NCBI RefSeq assembly: GCF_029255285.1
Contig: NZ_JAPUVI010000098.1
Coordinates: forward strand, 1-64,000
Source of the DNA: Accumulibacter sp.
Lineage (GTDB): Bacteria; Pseudomonadota; Gammaproteobacteria; Burkholderiales; Rhodocyclaceae
DNA length: 64,000 nt
Direction of reading: 5' to 3'
Under the pieces are notes generated by a model that was not told the DNA's origin, made no database searches, and saw only the letters and a program-made list of their open reading frames with translations. Of this stretch, positions 1 through 8,583 are shown piece after piece. Position 1 is the first letter of the stretch. The number at the start of each line of letters is the position of its first letter. The position numbers and the translations under genes are program-made.

Positions 1-2
1 AG

Positions 3-428
3 CTCGGCGCCGTGCAGCAAGCGGCCGGCGACCTCGCCGCCGCCCGGCGCAGCTTCGACGAGAGCCTGCGGATCGCCCGCCGGCTGGCGGCCGCGAACCC
101 GGCGTCGGCACAAGCGCAGCGCGACGTCTCGGTCAGCCTGGACAGGCTCGGCGACGTACAGCAAGCGGCCGGCGACCTCGCCGCCGCCCGGCGCAGCTTC
201 GACGAGAGCCTGCAGATGCGCCGCCGGCTGGCGGCCGCGAACCCGGCGTCGGCGCAAGCGCAGCGCGACGTGGCCGTGTCGCTCTGGCGGCTCGCCAGGA
301 TCGGTGGCGGCGTCACTTGGCGGGAGGTCGCCGACGCCTGGCTTGCCCTGCAGGCGCGTGGCGTTCTGTCGCCGGTCGATCAAGCGTTTGTCGAAGAGGC
401 GCAGCGGCGCGCGGCCAGCGAGCGATGA
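3..428 (+). CDS. TPR-repeat protein, C-terminal part (5' end outside window)
   Basis: The frame is open from the first bases of the window, so only the last ~141 residues are seen. They hold two almost identical 48-residue units (a helix pair with AAARRSFDESL and RRLAAANPASAQAQRDV), the look of a tetratricopeptide-repeat array, then a ~45-residue non-repeat tail. The stop overlaps the start of the TIR-domain gene by four bases (ATGA), so the two are probably translationally coupled. TPR arrays of this high internal identity are known as sensor regions of bacterial conflict (NTPase/TPR) proteins; what lies upstream (NTPase, peptidase or other) cannot be seen. Function is inferred. Confidence 0.8.
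   Translation, partial: LGAVQQAAGDLAAARRSFDESLRIARRLAAANPASAQAQRDVSVSLDRLGDVQQAAGDLAAARRSFDESLQMRRRLAAANPASAQAQRDVAVSLWRLARIGGGVTWREVADAWLALQARGVLSPVDQAFVEEAQRRAASER
12..299 (+). repeat. two tandem 144-bp repeats inside the TPR gene
   Basis: The segment beginning at 12 (gtgcagcaagcggcc) recurs at 156 (gtacagcaagcggcc) with very few differences over ~140 bases. The period is 144 bp, exactly 48 codons, so loss or gain of a unit keeps the frame. The array probably continues to the left of the window. Confidence 0.85.
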
Positions 429-1453
429 GCGACTGCTTCGTCAGCTACAAGCGCGAAGATCGGCCGCGCGTCGAGCCCTTGGTCAGCGCCTTGCGTGCCG
501 CGGGCGTGTCGGTGTGGTGGGACCAGGACATCGGCGGCGGCGAGCCCTGGCGCCAGAGGATCGCCGAGCAGCTCGACGCGGCGCGCTGTGTCGTCGTCTG
601 CTGGACGCACGCGTCGACCGGACCCGACGGGGCTTACGTGCGCGAGGAGGCGGAGCGCGCCAAGACGCGCGGCGTTCTGCTGCCGGTGCGCCTCGACGCT
701 GTGGCGCCGCCCTTCGGTTTCGGCGAAGTGCAGGCGCTCGACCTGACGGCGTGGAACGGCGCGACCGACGCCGCGTGCTGGCGGAATTTCGTCGCTACGC
801 TGCGCGCGATCGCCGACGGGCGGTCACGCCCGCCGCCGGTGCCGCCGGGGAGTCCTTATCGGCCCTGGCGCGCGGCGGCGACGCTGCTCGCCGCCGTATC
901 GCTGATCGGTCTGATCATCCCCCTCGCCGGCTGGACGCCGGCGATCTGCCGCGCCGCTGCGCTGCGCGAGGCGTGTCGCGCGACCGGCGTCGGCGGCGTA
1001 CCGGCGCGGGCCGACGAAGAGGCGTGGGCAGCGGCCCGGCAGGCGGTGAAGGACAGCGGCCGCGGCGACGGCTATCGTGCGTATCTGCGCGACCACCCGG
1101 CCGGGGCTTTCGCCGCGGCGGCACAAGCGGCGCTGGCCGCGTGTCGCAACGTGGCGGACGAACGCTGGCAGCGGAGCGACGACGCGTTGCCCTTGGTCGT
1201 CCCGCCAGCGCTGTCGCCGGCGGGAAGCGAAGCGGCGGCGCGCGAGCGCAGCGCGGCCGACGTGCAGCGCCAGGCCGACGCGCTCTGCGCGGTCTACGAG
1301 AAGAGTCCGACGCACAAGCTGCTTGGCGCGACGCCGGACGCGCGCGGCTGGCGCTGCCGGCCGGAGACTCGCGGCTGGACCTGCGCCTTCGACGGCCAGG
1401 TCGTCTGCCAGCTCGAAGCGCGCCGCACGGTCGATCGCGAGGCGTGTAGCTGA
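425..1453 (+). CDS. TIR-domain protein with a single transmembrane segment
   Basis: The protein has 342 residues. Residues 1-130 look like a bacterial TIR domain: an N-terminal strand with CFVSYKRED, the WWDQDI region, GEPWRQRIAEQL, a strand CVVVCWT, then YVREEAERA. In the TIR NAD-hydrolase family the catalytic Glu lies four residues after the W/Y of this last motif, which here is Glu75. A hydrophobic helix at about 149-170 follows a proline-rich linker. The remaining ~170 residues contain several cysteines and would lie across the membrane; they match nothing I recognise. ATG 425 overlaps the TPR gene stop. Likely role: effector or signalling NADase, possibly membrane-tethered (inference). 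NAD hydrolysis cannot be proven from sequence alone. Confidence 0.75.
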   Translation: MSDCFVSYKREDRPRVEPLVSALRAAGVSVWWDQDIGGGEPWRQRIAEQLDAARCVVVCWTHASTGPDGAYVREEAERAKTRGVLLPVRLDAVAPPFGFGEVQALDLTAWNGATDAACWRNFVATLRAIADGRSRPPPVPPGSPYRPWRAAATLLAAVSLIGLIIPLAGWTPAICRAAALREACRATGVGGVPARADEEAWAAARQAVKDSGRGDGYRAYLRDHPAGAFAAAAQAALAACRNVADERWQRSDDALPLVVPPALSPAGSEAAARERSAADVQRQADALCAVYEKSPTHKLLGATPDARGWRCRPETRGWTCAFDGQVVCQLEARRTVDREACS

Positions 1454-1554
1454 CGCGGCGCACGCGGATACCCCCCGACCTGATCTCTGCGCGTGATGGC
1501 CAGCAGGTGGGTCGACGAGGGCAGCGCTTGCCTCGTACAGAAAGGAGGATGCCG

Positions 1555-2340
1555 ATGAACGGGAAGTTTTCGGGAGAATCGTCGAGCGCACGGCTTCGCT
1601 CGCTCATGACGCGGCATCGTGGCGCGCCGGCGCGCCGGCCAGCCCCCTCGGTTTGCCGCTGGCCTTGGTTCTGCATCGCCGCCTTCTGCCTGCCGCTGTC
1701 GGCCGCGGCGAACGAGCAAGCAGCCACCGTCTGCCGCAACGGCCTGTTCGCTGCCGAGCAGCAATCGCTGCAGGTGGCGACGCTGCTGGGTGCGGCCCAG
1801 CAGCGCTTCACCTTCTATCGCGACGACGCTCCTTGTCCAGACGACAGCGAAAGCTGCCGGCAACGCGCGTATCTGCTTGCCGGCGACGAGGTGCTGGTCG
1901 GCAAGGTGGTCGGGAATTGGGCCTGTGCCTGGTTCGTGGGCAAGAAACACGAGACGGTCGGCTGGCTGAAAGCGAGCGATCTGCAGTTTCGCCCGCCGGG
2001 CGGAGCGCTGCGCGCCGCGGACTGGATCGGCGTCTGGCGCTATTCGCCGAACGATGGCCGGATCCGGATTGCCGGCCGCCAGGGACGCCTGACGATCGAC
2101 GGCAGCGCCAGCTGGCTTGGCGCACCTGTCGGGGCCGGGGTCCGTGTGGTGCATACTGGAGAAATGACCGGCGAACTGGCGTGGCAGGGACGCCGTGCGC
2201 GCTTCATGGCAGGCAGCGGCGCCGACGACTGCGCCGCGGAGCTGACGCAGGTCGGCCGCTATCTGGTGGTGGCCGACAACGGCCATTGCGGTGGCGCGAA
2301 TGTGCGCTTCGACGGCGTTTACCTCATCAGGGAGCGCTAG
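1555..2340 (+). CDS. Exported protein with bacterial SH3-like segment
   Basis: The protein has 261 residues. ATG 1555 is chosen because the strong Shine-Dalgarno AAAGGAGG (1541-1548) sits seven bases before it; the in-frame ATG at 1549 is too close. After ~30 basic residues comes a hydrophobic stretch (WPWFCIAAFCLPLSAAA) typical of a signal peptide, with an unusually long n-region. Residues ~80-145 (DEVLVGKVVGNWACAW, TVGWLKASDL) resemble an SH3b fold, followed by a beta-rich C-terminal domain. It starts ~100 bases after the TIR gene on the same strand, so it may belong to the same unit. No enzymatic motif is visible. Confidence 0.6.
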   Translation: MNGKFSGESSSARLRSLMTRHRGAPARRPAPSVCRWPWFCIAAFCLPLSAAANEQAATVCRNGLFAAEQQSLQVATLLGAAQQRFTFYRDDAPCPDDSESCRQRAYLLAGDEVLVGKVVGNWACAWFVGKKHETVGWLKASDLQFRPPGGALRAADWIGVWRYSPNDGRIRIAGRQGRLTIDGSASWLGAPVGAGVRVVHTGEMTGELAWQGRRARFMAGSGADDCAAELTQVGRYLVVADNGHCGGANVRFDGVYLIRER

Positions 2341-2496
2341 CCGGCCACGGGCCGGCGAATCGTCTCGCCGGCGGCCAGCGGAAGCGGTATGAACGCCGGA
2401 CGCGCCGTCCGACCGGCGCACACGCCACGCGCCTGGGCCAGCCGGCGCTCGACCGGACGCCGGCTGGCCGGCGTCCCCGGCGGCGACGCGCGGCTC

Positions 2497-3213
2497 CTAC
2501 GCCGTCCCGCCTCCGCGCCGGTCGCTCTCGATGCGGCCGTCGACCAGTTCGATCACCCGGTCGCAGCGAGCGGCGAGGCGGGGGTCGTGGGTGACGATCA
2601 GGAAAGAGGTGTTCAGGTCGGCGTGCATTTGCCGCATCAGGGAAAAGACTTCGTCGGAAGACGCGCGGTCGAGGTTGCCGGTCGGCTCGTCAGCCAGCAC
2701 CAGCGGTGGTTCGAGGACCAGCGCGCGGGCGATCGCCACGCGCTGCTGCATGCCACCGGACAGTTCGCCAGGACGCTTGTGCATGTCCTGACCGAGACCG
2801 ACGGCGGTCAGCATGGCGCGCGCCCGCTCGTGCTGTGCGGCGCTGACGCGCGCCTCGCGCATGAGCGCCGGCAGGGTCACGTTTTCGAGCGCCGAGAAGG
2901 CCGGCAGCAGGTGGTGGAACTGGAAGACGAAACCGAACACGGCGCGCCGCCGCAAGGTCAGCCCGGCATCGTCGAGCCGGCCGGCCTCGGCGCCCTCGAT
3001 GCGGTAGCTGCCGGCCGTCAGCCGTTCGAGCAGGCCGACGATGTTGAGCAGCGTGCTCTTGCCCGACCCCGAGGGGCCGATCAGCGCGACGAACTCGCCG
3101 CGCTCGACGGCGAAGGAGACGCCGTGCAGCACCTCGGTTTCGTTCGGCAGGCCGACGTTGTAGCGCTTGCCGACGCCGGCGAGTTCGATCAGCGGCGGAC
3201 GGGTGGCGGTCAT
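2497..3213 (-). CDS. ABC exporter ATP-binding protein, LolD/MacB type
   Basis: The protein has 238 residues, normal for the LolD/MacB ATPase family. It shows Walker A (GPSGSGKST), Q-loop ([10 protein letters not shown]), signature LSGGMQQR, Walker B with [12 protein letters not shown] and the H-loop VTHD. It is the third gene of a minus-strand operon after the adaptor and permease. Such ATPases power mechanotransmission exporters or lipoprotein release. The adaptor argues for efflux across the envelope rather than lipoprotein sorting (inference); the substrate is unknown. Confidence 0.88.
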   Translation of the reverse strand: MTATRPPLIELAGVGKRYNVGLPNETEVLHGVSFAVERGEFVALIGPSGSGKSTLLNIVGLLERLTAGSYRIEGAEAGRLDDAGLTLRRRAVFGFVFQFHHLLPAFSALENVTLPALMREARVSAAQHERARAMLTAVGLGQDMHKRPGELSGGMQQRVAIARALVLEPPLVLADEPTGNLDRASSDEVFSLMRQMHADLNTSFLIVTHDPRLAARCDRVIELVDGRIESDRRGGGTA

Positions 3214-3291
3214 GGCGCGCCCCCCGCATCGGCGCCGGCCGCCGCCGGGGTGCCGCTTCGCACCACGAGTGGCGACCTCATGTCCGCCGCC

Positions 3292-4518
3292 TCACAGCCG
3301 GATCGCTTGCGCCGGATCGAGCGCCGCGGCGCGCCGCGCCGGTGCGACGGCAGCCAGGACGCCGCACAGGGTGGCGATTCCGGCGATGCTCAGCGCCAGG
3401 CCGGGAGCCAGCGTGATGGCAAAGAGCGGCAGGCCGTCGCTGCCGCGCACGAAGGTCGTGAACGCCTTGATCAACCCGACGGCGAGCAGAACGCCGAGCG
3501 CCGAGCCGAGCGCGCCGACGATCGCTCCCTGCAGCAGGAAGACGCGCCGCATCTGTCCCTGCGTTGCGCCGATGGCGCGCAGGATGCCGATCTCGCGTTG
3601 CTTCTGGACCACCGAAACGACCAGCACGCTGGCGATGCCGAGTGCCACGACGACCATCACGACACCGCGGATCAGCGCCGTGCTGACTGATTGTGCGTTG
3701 AGCGCCGAAACCAGTTGCGAATTCGCCTCCTGCCAGATCTCGACCTTGTACGGAAATTGCCGCGCGAGGTCGGCGGCGAGGCGCTGTGCGGCCCAGACAT
3801 CGAACAGCGCCAGATCCAGCCCGCTCGCGCCGCCGGGCAGGCCGACCAGACTCTGCGCCGCACGTAGCGGCACGATGACGGTACGCCGGTTGAGTTCGCG
3901 CACCCCGAGGTCGACCAGCGCGGTGACGCGCAAGGAATCGCCGATCGTACCGGTGACGATAGCGATGCGGTCGCCGACGCGAACGCCGAGGTCGTCGGCG
4001 AGTTCGCGGCCGATGATCCCCTCGCCCGGCCCGAGGCGTGCCTCGCCCTGCACGACCTTGGTCCGCAGATGCACGATGCGATCGTAGCGCTCGAGGTCGA
4101 CACCCATCAGCGCGATCGATTTCGACGCTTCGCCGCGTTGCGCCAGACCGGCGCCGGAAACCATCGGCGAAACGGCGGCCACCGCCGGCATCGCTTCGAG
4201 GACGGGAACGAGCGCTTGCCAGTTGGCGATGCTGCGCGGTCGCTGGACGCGCGGCTGCGTGTGCACCAGTGCCGTGCTGTCGGCGTCCGGGACGCGCGCC
4301 GGAAGCACCACGTCGTCGCGCGCGCTCAGCGTGACGTGCGCCTGGGCGCCCAGCGTCTTCTCCAGGGTGTTGCGTTGCAGGCCCGTAATCAGCGCCGAGA
4401 TGTAGGCGACGACCGCCACGCCGGCGGCGACGCCGACGATGATCAGCACCGTCTGCATGCGCCCTTCGCGCAGGAAGCGGATGGCGACGCGGCGTTCGAA
4501 AGCGAGCCAGTCGAGCAT
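3292..4518 (-). CDS. ABC exporter permease, FtsX/MacB type
   Basis: This protein of ~408 residues has the MacB/LolC layout: an N-terminal TM (TVLIIVGVAAGVAVVAYI), a large periplasmic domain of ~200 residues (MacB_PCD-like), then three C-terminal TM helices around REIGILRAIGAT, ending in APARRAAALDPAQAIRL, the usual FtsX-family end. ATG 4518 is given as start; an in-frame TTG at 4527 is possible. The adaptor gene stops at 4530, so translation is probably coupled. It would form a dimer with the downstream ATPase. Confidence 0.85.
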   Translation of the reverse strand: MLDWLAFERRVAIRFLREGRMQTVLIIVGVAAGVAVVAYISALITGLQRNTLEKTLGAQAHVTLSARDDVVLPARVPDADSTALVHTQPRVQRPRSIANWQALVPVLEAMPAVAAVSPMVSGAGLAQRGEASKSIALMGVDLERYDRIVHLRTKVVQGEARLGPGEGIIGRELADDLGVRVGDRIAIVTGTIGDSLRVTALVDLGVRELNRRTVIVPLRAAQSLVGLPGGASGLDLALFDVWAAQRLAADLARQFPYKVEIWQEANSQLVSALNAQSVSTALIRGVVMVVVALGIASVLVVSVVQKQREIGILRAIGATQGQMRRVFLLQGAIVGALGSALGVLLAVGLIKAFTTFVRGSDGLPLFAITLAPGLALSIAGIATLCGVLAAVAPARRAAALDPAQAIRL

Positions 4519-4529
4519 CGACGGCAAAC

Positions 4530-5831
4530 TCAGCGGCCCATCGCCTGGCTCATCGCGGCGCCGGCGTCTTCGTGCGCGCCTTTGCGCAAACCGGGCGGGA
4601 CGGCGAGCGGCGGGGCGCTCTCGGCGGCGATCACGGGGCGCACGCGACTGCCCGCCGCGAGCGTGCCGCCTGACCCGGCACGCAGGACCGTGTCGCCGGC
4701 GCGCAAACCTTCGAGCACTTCGACGGCATCGAGCGTGCGCAGACCGAGGCGCACCGTCCGCGCTTCGACACGGCCGTCGCGTTCGACCAGGACGACGGCG
4801 CTGTCTGCCGCCGGATCACCGTGCAGCGCGTCCACCGGCACCACCAGCGCGGAATCGCGGCGCGCCGTCTCGACTTCCACCGAAAGCGTCATATCTTCCC
4901 GCAGAAAGGCCGGCGCGTCGGGCAACAGCGAGAACTTGACCTCGATCGCGCCGCGCTGGGCATCGACCAGCGGCGAGATCGACAGCACGCGCGCCGCGAA
5001 ACGCCGGTCCGGAAAGGCATCGGCCAGCACGCTGGCCGGCTGGCCGACCTGCAGTTGTTCGAGATAGCGCTCGTCGACCTGCGCCACCAGTTGCCGCGGG
5101 CCGGCCAGCGCCAGGCTGAAGAGCGCCCGTCCGGGCTGCACGATCTGGCCGGGCTCGACGAGACGCGCCAGCACCCGGGCGTCGGCCGGCGCGGTCAGCA
5201 CCGCCTGCGCCAAGCGGGCCCGCGCCGCCGCGGTAGCGGCGGTGGCCAGTGCGAGCTGCGCCTCGGCCTGGACGAGGTCGCTCCCCTGCTCGGCGTTGGC
5301 CGCCTGCTGCGCCTGGGCCGCCACCTGCTGCGCCCGCGCCACCTCGGTGGCGCGCCGCGCTTCGTCGAGGCGCGCGACGCTGAGGAATCCCTTGGCGACC
5401 AGCGATTGCGTCCGTTGCCAGTCGGCCTGCGCGGCGGCCAGTACCGAATCGGCCTGCGCCACGGCGGCCTGCGCCGCGCGCCGCCCGGTGCTGCGCAGGC
5501 CGGCCAGGCGGGCGGCGGCCTGGCGCTCGCCGGCCTGCGCCTGCGCCAGCGCGGCGCGCAGTTCGTCGGTTTCCAGACGGGCCAGGACGTCGCCCCGCCT
5601 GAGCTGCGCGCCCTGTTCGACCGCCACTTCGAGGATGCGGCCGGTCAGCGTGCTGCCGACGTCCACACGCGACAGCGTCGCGACGCGCGCCGAAAACTGC
5701 AGGCTGCGCACCAGCGGCGCGGCTTGCAGGCGAAACGCCGCCACGCTGGGCGCGCGAACCAGCCAGCCGCCGAGCAGGACGGCCAGCATGGCGGCGAGAC
5801 AGACGACGAGGACGAGCGAACGGCGGGGCAT
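4530..5831 (-). CDS. Periplasmic adaptor (HlyD/MFP family) of the first MacB-like exporter
   Basis: The protein has 433 residues. ATG 5831 is followed directly by a membrane anchor (RRSLVLVVCLAAMLAVLLGG), which fixes the N-terminus; the longer frame upstream is arginine-rich and looks non-coding. A lipoyl-like half-motif (VEQGAQLRRGDVLARLE) comes first. A long Ala/Gln-rich coiled-coil hairpin of ~100 residues follows, then the second lipoyl half (LTAPADARVLARLVEPGQIV) and beta-barrel segments. It is the first gene of adaptor-permease-ATPase, the order seen in MacA-MacB-like systems. The outer-membrane partner is not encoded here. Confidence 0.87.
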   Translation of the reverse strand: MPRRSLVLVVCLAAMLAVLLGGWLVRAPSVAAFRLQAAPLVRSLQFSARVATLSRVDVGSTLTGRILEVAVEQGAQLRRGDVLARLETDELRAALAQAQAGERQAAARLAGLRSTGRRAAQAAVAQADSVLAAAQADWQRTQSLVAKGFLSVARLDEARRATEVARAQQVAAQAQQAANAEQGSDLVQAEAQLALATAATAAARARLAQAVLTAPADARVLARLVEPGQIVQPGRALFSLALAGPRQLVAQVDERYLEQLQVGQPASVLADAFPDRRFAARVLSISPLVDAQRGAIEVKFSLLPDAPAFLREDMTLSVEVETARRDSALVVPVDALHGDPAADSAVVLVERDGRVEARTVRLGLRTLDAVEVLEGLRAGDTVLRAGSGGTLAAGSRVRPVIAAESAPPLAVPPGLRKGAHEDAGAAMSQAMGR

Positions 5832-6197
5832 TGGTCCACTTCTCACGTTTTGCAGCGACCGCGCGCCCGACCGGCGAGCGCAACGGCGCCGCGCGTCGAT
5901 CGACCGACACGCGGCAGCGCGCATCATCCCACACCCGGACGCCGCCTGCGGCATCCGTTGGCGTTCGAGCGCCGCTGACGGACGACTTCCGGCGGCAAAC
6001 TACCGGCCGATCGATCATCTGGCTACGCTTGAGGCTCGCCTTGTCGCATAATCGAGGCAGTCGAGACGATCAGGGTCGGTCAGCGACATCGCGGCGACAG
6101 GCGGCAGGAATGCCCGACGCGGTGGACAAGGCACGGAAAACGCCGGCCGCACCGCCGGGTCGCCCCATCAGACACCCTTTCGCCAGGAGGATACGCC
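5832..6197. other. 366-bp intergenic region between divergent genes
   Basis: This separates the leftward exporter operon from the rightward SLATT-like gene and should hold both promoters. I see an AT-richer CATAAT at 6047-6052 but no convincing -35 box at normal spacing. There is no hairpin, repeat or small gene that I can support. Confidence 0.4.
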
Positions 6198-7115
6198 ATG
6201 AGTACGCTGCCGCCAGCCTCTTCCCGCGACATCAGACCGCGCGAGGCCTTCGACCAGGAGTCGGGCAACGAGCAACAAGGCGACTGCGAGGCCTTGCAGA
6301 TGCTCGCCGCCGACCTCGAGAAGCGGGCCGTGGAGGCCGCCGACTGGTATCTGCGCAACAAGATCTGGCCGCGTCGGCTGTCCCGGCTGCTGCGCTTTCT
6401 GGCCATCCTGTTCGGCATCCTCGGCGGTCTGGCACCGCTGGTTGGCGGCGCCTACCTGTTCGGCGACGCCGGGAACGGTAAGCCAGCGCTCGCCAATGCC
6501 ACCCAGTGGGGCTACATTCTGATCGCCCTGGCTGCCGCGTCGATGCTTTTCGACCGCTACTTCGGCTTTTCGTCGTCATGGATGCGCTACATGACGGCGC
6601 AGATGGCCTTGCAGCGATCGCTGGAGAAGTTTCAGTTGTCGTGGCGACTGTGGCGTATCAAGGTGAGCGGGACCCAGCCGAGCGACGAGCAGCAGGCGGC
6701 CGCCATCGGGCTGCTGACCGCTTTCCAGCAAGAGGTCGGCGATCTCGTCGAGCAGGAGTTCCAGGCCTGGATCGCACAGTTCAAGGAGCAACTGGCCGAG
6801 CTGCAGGCGGCGATCGACAAGGACAAGGCCGAGCGTCGTCCGGGCAACCTGGTGGTCGGCATCCATTCGGCGACGGCGATCAGCGGACCGGCCGAAATCT
6901 ATCTCGACAACCGCCTTGTCCGGCGGACCGATAGCGGCAGCGTCCTGCTCAGCGCGCTCAACCCCGGCAGCCACCTCGTTGTGGTCAAGGCCAACGCGGG
7001 CACTTGGCAGGGCAGCGCGACGGTAAGCGTTCAGGCCGGCGAGACCAGCGAGGCCAATATCGAACTGAAAGCCATCGACCCGGCCACCGGCGACGGCCCG
7101 CAGGTGCCTGCGTGA
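6198..7115 (+). CDS. SLATT-like two-TM protein with PEGA-like C-terminal domain
   Basis: The protein has 305 residues. AGGAGG eight bases upstream supports ATG 6198. Residues ~45-155 have the SLATT layout: an amphipathic stretch ending AADWYLRNKIWPRRLSRLLR, a first TM (FLAILFGILGGLAPLVGGAYLF), a short loop, a second TM (WGYILIALAAASMLF), then a long helix starting FDRYFGFSSSWMRYMTAQ. A coiled-coil region (~170-215) follows, then a ~70-residue beta domain (GPAEIYLDNRLV, LNPGSHLVVVKA) like PEGA. SLATT proteins are pore-forming effector candidates linked to nucleotide-signal defence systems, but no nucleotidyltransferase or SLOG gene is adjacent. Family assignment is by pattern; a housekeeping membrane role is possible. 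Confidence 0.55.
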   Translation: MSTLPPASSRDIRPREAFDQESGNEQQGDCEALQMLAADLEKRAVEAADWYLRNKIWPRRLSRLLRFLAILFGILGGLAPLVGGAYLFGDAGNGKPALANATQWGYILIALAAASMLFDRYFGFSSSWMRYMTAQMALQRSLEKFQLSWRLWRIKVSGTQPSDEQQAAAIGLLTAFQQEVGDLVEQEFQAWIAQFKEQLAELQAAIDKDKAERRPGNLVVGIHSATAISGPAEIYLDNRLVRRTDSGSVLLSALNPGSHLVVVKANAGTWQGSATVSVQAGETSEANIELKAIDPATGDGPQVPA

Positions 7116-7278
7116 GCGCGCTGGAGCGGCGCAGCGGAAGGTCGCCCGGACGCTGCCGGGGAGCGACGGACCGGCGCCAGGACCAACTGGCATCGGGATC
7201 GAGGTCGTCGATAGCCTTTGGCAATGGAAAGGGTAATTTTCTGAGCACGCCGACAGTACTTCCCCGCGCAGGATGCTC

Positions 7279-8364
7279 ATGGCAACCATTCTGATCGTCG
7301 ACGATACACGTGAAAATCTGGCGATTCTGAACAGTCTGCTCAGTCCGGCGCATCGCGTCCGCGCCGTCGATTCGGGGCGGCGAGCCTTGCAGGCGGCGGT
7401 CAGCCCACCGCGACCGGATCTCATTCTGCTCGACGTGATCATGCCGGGCATGGACGGCTACGAAGTCATCCGGCACTTGCAGGCCAACCCCGAGACGGCC
7501 GACATTCCGGTGATCTTCATCACCGCTCTCGAGCGCGGAGAAGAGGAGGAGCACGGTCTGGCGCTGGGGGCGATGGACTACATCACCAAGCCGATCCGGC
7601 CGGCCATCGTCAACGCACGCGTCAACACACATCTCGAGCTGAAAGCGGCACGCGATCGCCTGCTCGCCGACAACCGCAGCCTGAGCGAAGAAATCGACCA
7701 GATCCAGGATATCAGCATTCGCGCGCTCGCCCGCCTGGCCGAGATTCGCGATCCGGAGACCGGCAACCACCTGCGACGCACGCAAGGCTACGTACGCACG
7801 CTGGCCATCGCGCTGCGCTCGCATCCTCGTTTCGCCGGCTTTCTGACGCCGCACAACATCGAGATCTTCGTCAAGTCGGCCCCCTTGCACGATATCGGCA
7901 AGATCGGCATCAAGGACGAAATCCTGCTCAAACCGGGCCGCCTGACAGCGGACGAATGGACGATCATGAAAACCCACAGTCGTCTCGGTTACGAAGCCCT
8001 CCGGCAAGCCGAGAGCGAAGCCGAGAAATCGATCGAGTTCCTGAGCATGGCGAAAGACATTGCGCACTATCATCACGAGAAATGGGATGGCTCCGGCTAC
8101 CCCGAGGGGCTGGCGGGCGACGCGATCCCGATTGCGGCGCGCCTGATGGCGCTGGCCGATGTGTTCGATGCGCTGGTCAATCCGCGCATCTACAAGGGTG
8201 CATTCACCCTCGAAAAGGCGCTGCGGATCATCCACGACGGACGCGGCAGTCATTTCGACCCGGATGTCGTCGACGCCTTCTTCGCCTGCCAGGAGGAATT
8301 CGTCCGCATCGCGGCCCGGCACGCCGACCGCGAGCTTGGCCGGACGCTCAACCCGACAGGCTGA
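7279..8364 (+). CDS. Response regulator with HD-GYP phosphodiesterase output
   Basis: The protein has 361 residues. The start at 7279 is preferred over ATG 7273 because the CAGGA just upstream would directly abut the earlier ATG. The receiver domain (1-120) has the acidic pair D8/D9 and phosphoacceptor D52 in LILLDVIMPGMDGYE. A short coiled linker leads to an HD-GYP domain with LHDIGKIGIKDEIL, KTHSRLGYE, HYHHEKWDGSGYPEGL and ALADVFDAL, so both the HD and GYP signatures are intact. The family hydrolyses cyclic di-GMP. No cognate histidine kinase is adjacent. Confidence 0.92.
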   Translation: MATILIVDDTRENLAILNSLLSPAHRVRAVDSGRRALQAAVSPPRPDLILLDVIMPGMDGYEVIRHLQANPETADIPVIFITALERGEEEEHGLALGAMDYITKPIRPAIVNARVNTHLELKAARDRLLADNRSLSEEIDQIQDISIRALARLAEIRDPETGNHLRRTQGYVRTLAIALRSHPRFAGFLTPHNIEIFVKSAPLHDIGKIGIKDEILLKPGRLTADEWTIMKTHSRLGYEALRQAESEAEKSIEFLSMAKDIAHYHHEKWDGSGYPEGLAGDAIPIAARLMALADVFDALVNPRIYKGAFTLEKALRIIHDGRGSHFDPDVVDAFFACQEEFVRIAARHADRELGRTLNPTG

Positions 8365-8583
8365 GCGGACGCGCAACAGAGCCACCAAACCCCCGGCCGA
8401 TGATCGGGCGGCCGAGGCGCCGGGCCGGGGGGCCGGTGATCGCCGCCGCACGATCAACTCCGTCGACCGCTGTGCCCGCCCGTCCGGGCCGATCGCCCGA
8501 TACTGCGGCGCACCATCGGCGCCGTCTTTCCATTAGAATCGAGCCCGCCGTCGAACCCGGGCGGCAGCCCCGGAGAAAGTCCC

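Noticed and set aside
304-1449. 381-codon open frame on the plus strand over the TIR gene
   Set aside because: Arginine- and alanine-dominated text in a +1 shadow of the TIR gene, without domains. The GC-rich code leaves long open frames by chance.
1294-2421. 375-codon minus-strand frame across the SH3-like gene
   Set aside because: It runs opposite to two supported genes, has no ribosome site and a low-complexity composition.
2389-3690. 433-codon plus-strand frame opposite the exporter ATPase
   Set aside because: The minus strand carries all ABC ATPase motifs. This frame is its complement, rich in His, Gln and Asp, with no family resemblance.
6985-8457. 490-codon minus-strand frame opposite the HD-GYP gene
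   Set aside because: The plus strand encodes receiver and HD-GYP motifs with correct spacing; the antisense frame is a shadow.
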